Assembly: GCA_021772595.1 (NCBI GenBank)
Contig: JAJFLS010000369.1
Coordinates: 1 to 8,313 of the forward strand
DNA from: Opitutales bacterium
Lineage (GTDB): Bacteria > Verrucomicrobiota > Verrucomicrobiia > Opitutales > Opitutaceae
DNA length: 8,313 nucleotides
Direction of reading: 5' to 3'
The position numbers and the translations under genes are program-made. Positions 5,232-8,313 of the stretch are shown piece by piece (position 1 is the stretch's first letter; each line of letters begins with the position of its first letter). Below the pieces are notes generated by a model, which was not told where the DNA came from, made no database searches, and saw only the letters and a program-made list of their open reading frames with translations.

Positions 5232-7373
5232 ATGAAAAGCATTTCCCAAGCGCTGTTTGATTCCAAGCGACTGATCGTCGTAGGGTCTCTTCTCGCGTCA
5301 GGGTGGATTTTCGGGGCGACCGTATTCGCTGAGGAGTTTACGGATGAGGAGCGAGCGTATTGGGCGTTTCAGGCGATTTCGAATCCGGAAATTCCCAAAG
5401 TCCGAGCCGATGACTGGGTTCGCAATCCCATCGACGCGTTTATCCTCGAACGCATCGATGCCGAAAAACTCGTCCCAACTCCCGAAGCGGACCGCCGCAC
5501 GCTTATTCGCCGGGCTACGCTCGACTTGCTCGGCGTCCCGCCCACCGCGGAAGCGATCGAAACCTTTGTCAAGGACCCCGACCCCGACGCCTACGAGCGG
5601 CTAGTCGACCGTCTGCTCGAATCGCCCCGCTACGGGGAACGCTACGCTCGGCATTGGCTGGACCTGGTGCGTTACGCCGACTCGGATGGTTTCAAATCCG
5701 ACGTGCTCAGACCCGACGCGTGGCGCTATCGCGACTATGTGATCGAGTCGCTTAACCAGGACAAGCCTTACGCGCGTTTTGTGAAAGAGCAGATTGCTGG
5801 CGACGAATTGTATCCGGATGATGACGACGCGAAGAAGGCTACTGGATATCTTCGCTTGTGGCCCTACGAAGACAACCAGCCGGATATGGGTCGTCACTGG
5901 GAAGCCACTCTGGACGATATAGCCGATGTATCGGGCGATGTATTCTTGGGCTTGAGCATGAAGTGCGCGCGTTGCCACGATCATAAATTCGATCCTATAT
6001 CCCAAACAGACTACTACCGATTCCGCGCGTTCTTCGCGGCGATTTCTCCTTGGGAAGAAGTGTATTTGGGAGGTGCCGACGCGGATCGAGCCTACCAAAC
6101 CCAGATGGATACGTGGTATTCGATGACCGCGGGGATCCAGGAGGAAATGGAGTCTATTAAAGAGGAGCCGTGGAAATCGAGATGGGAGTTCGGTTTTGCG
6201 AAGCTCCCTCCCTACGTGCAGGAAATCGTGCGAAAGGAAGAACGGAGCCCGTACGAGGAGCAGCTGGCGCGTTTCGCGGACAAGTTGATGGTCTATTTGG
6301 CCGACCGGGATGCGGAAAAGAATATCAAAGGCGACGACAAGGAGCGCTGGAACGAGCTAAAGGCCGAGCTAGCCAAATACGATCCCTATAAACCGAAGGA
6401 AAGGGAGCGCGTCTCTGCGGTTCGCGATGTCGGCGGGATCGCTCCCAAAACGATGATAGAATCCAAAAACGGAGAGCGTGAAGTCCCGCCCGGATACCTG
6501 TCGATTTTGGGATCAGGAGACGCCTCGATTCAGCGTATCGACGGAAACCCGAATACGACCGGGCGCCGGGCAACCTTGGCGAACTGGCTGGTGGACGGCG
6601 AAAATCGACTGAGCAACCGGGTGATTGTGAACCGTGTTTGGCAATGGCATTTCGGCTCGGGAATCGTGAATTCGAGCAACGACTTTGGAATCCTCGGCGA
6701 TCGTCCGAGTCATCCGGAATTGCTGGACTGGCTCGCTAGGAGATTCGTGGATCAGAACGGGAGCCTGAAATCCATGCACCGCCTTATCATGACCTCCGCC
6801 ACCTATCGACAAGGTTCGGCTCGGAAGGACGAGGTGGCTGAAGAAGTCGATCCAGACAATCGCCTGCTCTGGCGGATGCCGGTTCGCCGGATGGATGCCG
6901 AGCAGCTGCGCGACTCGGTGCTTTTTGTAAGCGGCGAAATCGATACTTCGATGGGTGGACCAGGAATATCTGAAGAAGAATCCGCGAGACGTTCCATCTA
7001 TGTGATAAACAAGCGGAACAAGCTGCGGACGACGATGAACGCTTTCGACACGCCAGATTTGCACAATAGCTGCCACATGCGAGATGTCACCACAACGCCG
7101 TTACAGGCATTGGCTTTGATCAATGGGGACTGGACGTTTTCGCGGGCGGAAGCGTTCGCCGATCGGATGATGAATTGCGGCGCGTCGGGGTCGGAAGAGC
7201 GTATCGAAGCTGCGTACCGAGACGCCCTCGGACGGAACCCGACCAACGAGGAGATCGCAGGGGCGCTCGAATTTCTCGATTCGGCGAATGAGAGCGATGA
7301 AGCTCGCGAAAGCGCTTGGATCGATTTTTGTCACGTCCTTCTGAATACCAACGAATTCATATATATTAATTGA
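5232..7373 (+). CDS. PSCyt2 (DUF1549) - PSD1 (DUF1553) protein with a CxxCH haem-binding motif, short form without PSCyt1
   Basis: The 713-residue protein opens with a signal peptide (basic KRL, hydrophobic to about residue 32, cleavage after VFA33). Next comes AYWAFQ (42-47), the segment that normally joins PSCyt1 to PSCyt2. The DUF1549/PSCyt2 domain spans about 64-270: NPIDAFILERI, RRATLDLLGVPPT, SPRYGERYARHWLDLVRYAD, and GLSMKCARCHDHKFDPISQTDYY with C245-A-R-C248-H249, a covalent haem c consensus. A charged, variable linker (about 285-435) precedes DUF1553/PSD1 (about 440-705): GRRATLANWL, NRVIVNRVWQWHFGSGIV, DFGILGDRPSHPELLDWLA, MTSATYRQ, RRMDAEQLRDSVL and VTTTPLQALALINGD. Many homologues carry an extra N-terminal PSCyt1 cytochrome domain; this one goes straight from signal peptide to PSCyt2, so only one CxxCH remains. 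The DUF1501 gene follows within 25 bases, the usual partner. A periplasmic redox role is often assumed but not demonstrated. The start is the only ATG placing a signal peptide. Confidence 0.94.
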   Translation: MKSISQALFDSKRLIVVGSLLASGWIFGATVFAEEFTDEERAYWAFQAISNPEIPKVRADDWVRNPIDAFILERIDAEKLVPTPEADRRTLIRRATLDLLGVPPTAEAIETFVKDPDPDAYERLVDRLLESPRYGERYARHWLDLVRYADSDGFKSDVLRPDAWRYRDYVIESLNQDKPYARFVKEQIAGDELYPDDDDAKKATGYLRLWPYEDNQPDMGRHWEATLDDIADVSGDVFLGLSMKCARCHDHKFDPISQTDYYRFRAFFAAISPWEEVYLGGADADRAYQTQMDTWYSMTAGIQEEMESIKEEPWKSRWEFGFAKLPPYVQEIVRKEERSPYEEQLARFADKLMVYLADRDAEKNIKGDDKERWNELKAELAKYDPYKPKERERVSAVRDVGGIAPKTMIESKNGEREVPPGYLSILGSGDASIQRIDGNPNTTGRRATLANWLVDGENRLSNRVIVNRVWQWHFGSGIVNSSNDFGILGDRPSHPELLDWLARRFVDQNGSLKSMHRLIMTSATYRQGSARKDEVAEEVDPDNRLLWRMPVRRMDAEQLRDSVLFVSGEIDTSMGGPGISEEESARRSIYVINKRNKLRTTMNAFDTPDLHNSCHMRDVTTTPLQALALINGDWTFSRAEAFADRMMNCGASGSEERIEAAYRDALGRNPTNEEIAGALEFLDSANESDEARESAWIDFCHVLLNTNEFIYIN

Positions 7374-7377
7374 AGGA
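7373..7377 (+). promoter_or_regulatory. Shine-Dalgarno-like AAGGA serving the leader ATG 7388
   Basis: AAGGA lies over the end of the PSCyt2-PSD1 stop codon and 10 bases before ATG 7388, but 21 bases before the DUF1501 start at 7399. It is the clearest ribosome-binding sequence in the window and is spaced for the short leader frame rather than for the main gene. Most other genes here have no recognisable one. Confidence 0.45.
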
Positions 7378-7387
7378 CTTTAATTTT

Positions 7388-7402
7388 ATGCGATTGAGAT
7401 GA
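7388..7402 (+). other. Micro-leader reading frame (MRLR-stop) overlapping the DUF1501 start as ATGA
   Basis: ATG-CGA-TTG-AGA-TGA begins 10 bases after an AAGGA sequence and ends with a TGA that shares ATGA (7399-7402) with the start of the DUF1501 gene. This arrangement allows ribosomes terminating on the tiny frame to restart on the main gene. It could instead mark a one-base indel that split a longer N-terminus, or be chance. There is no direct evidence that it is translated. Confidence 0.3.
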
Positions 7403-8313
7403 ACGGAGCGTACAAGAATCACCCAGAAGGAATCCTTCATCGAGAGCCTGTGGTGTCGCGTCGAGACTTTATTATGCGTACGGGTGGCGGCATGACGGGA
7501 TTGGCTCTGGCAGGCATGCTCGGACTTGAAAAATCGTTTGCCGCGCCCGCGAATCCGCTCACCGCAAAAGTGGGCCATCATCGGGCGGTCGCGAAGAGTG
7601 TCATCTTTCTTTTCATGGAAGGCGGGCCGAGCCACATCGACCTGTTCGATCCTAAGCCTCTGTTGAACGAGCTAGATGGACAGACTTTGCCGGATAGTTT
7701 CAAGGAACCGATCACGGCGATGGGCGAGCAAGGTTCTCCGCTATTGGGTTCTCCGCGTAAGTGGCAGCGGCATGGACAAAGCGGGCTTTGGGTTTCGGAT
7801 TGGCTCCCTAATATTGCCAAGCACGTCGACGACATCGCGGTCATCCGGTCGTGTTGGGCGGATGGCTTGAATCACGTCGGGTCCGTTTGCCAAATGAATA
7901 CAGGCTCCATTTTAGGCGGCCGACCTTCACTGGGGGCTTGGTCGGTTTACGGGCTCGGATCACTCAATGACAATCTGCCAGCCTACGTTGTTCTCACGGA
8001 CCGGGAAAAGTCGCCCCTTGGCGGAGTGCGGAATTGGGGCACGGGTTTCATGCCGGCGACCTATCAAGGCACCCTGTTCGAGAACGGTCCTGTCCCGATT
8101 CAGAACCTCGTGCCGCCAGAAGGAATTTCGGATGCCCGCCAGCGAAAAAAACTGGATCTGCTAAACCGCATAAACCGGAAGCATTCCGAGCGGAACGCGT
8201 TCGATGACGAGCTCGAAGCGCGCATCAACGCTTACGAAATGGCCTACCGAATGCAGGCGGAAGCGCCTGAAGCGGTGGACATATCCCGCGAAAGCGACGA
8301 GACAAAAGCGCTC
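7399..8313 (+). CDS. DUF1501 family protein with twin-arginine signal, 3'-partial
   Basis: The frame from ATG 7399 is open for 305 codons to the window edge, so the C-terminus is missing (family members run to roughly 430-480 residues). A twin-arginine export motif SRRDFI (20-25) is followed by a glycine-rich hydrophobic stretch and probable cleavage after about residue 49-51, so it should be exported folded. The DUF1501 hallmarks are SVIFLFMEGGPSHIDLFDPKP (67-87), a following segment reading WLPNIAKHVDDIAVIRS, then NHVGSVCQMNTGSILGGRPSLGAW and LPAYVVL. The family is related to the alkaline phosphatase/sulfatase superfamily fold, but no activity is established. It lies 25 bases after the PSCyt2-PSD1 stop, the common operon order in PVC genomes. 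ATG 7399 is the only usual start in frame; a TAA at 7381 blocks anything further upstream. It has no good Shine-Dalgarno of its own and may depend on the overlapping leader. Confidence 0.93.
   Translation, partial: MNGAYKNHPEGILHREPVVSRRDFIMRTGGGMTGLALAGMLGLEKSFAAPANPLTAKVGHHRAVAKSVIFLFMEGGPSHIDLFDPKPLLNELDGQTLPDSFKEPITAMGEQGSPLLGSPRKWQRHGQSGLWVSDWLPNIAKHVDDIAVIRSCWADGLNHVGSVCQMNTGSILGGRPSLGAWSVYGLGSLNDNLPAYVVLTDREKSPLGGVRNWGTGFMPATYQGTLFENGPVPIQNLVPPEGISDARQRKKLDLLNRINRKHSERNAFDDELEARINAYEMAYRMQAEAPEAVDISRESDETKAL

Noticed and set aside
1..8313. tRNA, rRNA, CRISPR array, integrase or transposase, toxin-antitoxin or phage-defence genes
   Set aside because: Looked for on both strands; no spaced direct repeats, cloverleaf-type sequences or recognisable protein motifs of these kinds were seen.

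Overview
The window looks like a chromosomal piece of a PVC-superphylum bacterium, most probably a Verrucomicrobiota member near the Opitutae/Puniceicoccales, with Planctomycetota as the alternative. The basis is gene content: a PSCyt2/PSD1 (DUF1549/DUF1553) protein next to a Tat-exported DUF1501 protein, a secreted sulfatase, a secreted PQQ-like beta-propeller starting with the DWPQWRG signature, a lactonase-type propeller and a DUF1343 protein. This mix is typical of marine or polysaccharide-degrading PVC bacteria. The taxonomic call is inference; there is no rRNA or marker gene here.

Layout, all genes on the + strand. (1) 1-959: a lactonase-family beta-propeller that enters from the left edge and is broken by a single-base frameshift near 183. 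(2) 986-1015: a perfect 13-bp hairpin of the GTAGGG...CCCTAC type. (3) 1076-2137: a DUF1343 (NamZ-like, GH171) protein with an uncertain start and an apparently missing C-terminal tail. (4) 2203-3627: a secreted type I (formylglycine) sulfatase resembling iduronate-2-sulfatase. (5) 3696-3770: a nested, two-hairpin inverted repeat with the same GTAGGG/CCCTAC ends, read as a REP/BIME-like element. (6) 3799-5115: a secreted PQQ-like propeller. (7) 5232-7373: a PSCyt2-PSD1 protein with a CxxCH haem motif but no PSCyt1 domain, preceded by a plausible sigma-70-type promoter. (8) 7399-8313 (runs off the right edge): a DUF1501 protein with a twin-arginine signal, preceded by a five-codon leader frame whose stop overlaps its start as ATGA.

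Functionally, the right half (sulfatase, PQQ-like propeller, PSCyt2-PSD1, DUF1501) consists of exported proteins of the sort PVC bacteria encode in large numbers around sulfated-polysaccharide utilisation loci. PSCyt2-PSD1 and DUF1501 are almost certainly co-transcribed and probably act together outside the cytoplasm; their biochemical role is not established. The left half (lactonase, DUF1343) is lower in GC at third codon positions and carries the frameshift and truncation signs, so it may be decaying or may contain sequencing indels. No RNA gene, CRISPR array, integrase or transposase is visible. The most unusual elements are the GTAGGG palindromes, the compact haem-motif PSCyt2-PSD1/DUF1501 pair, and the ATGA micro-leader.
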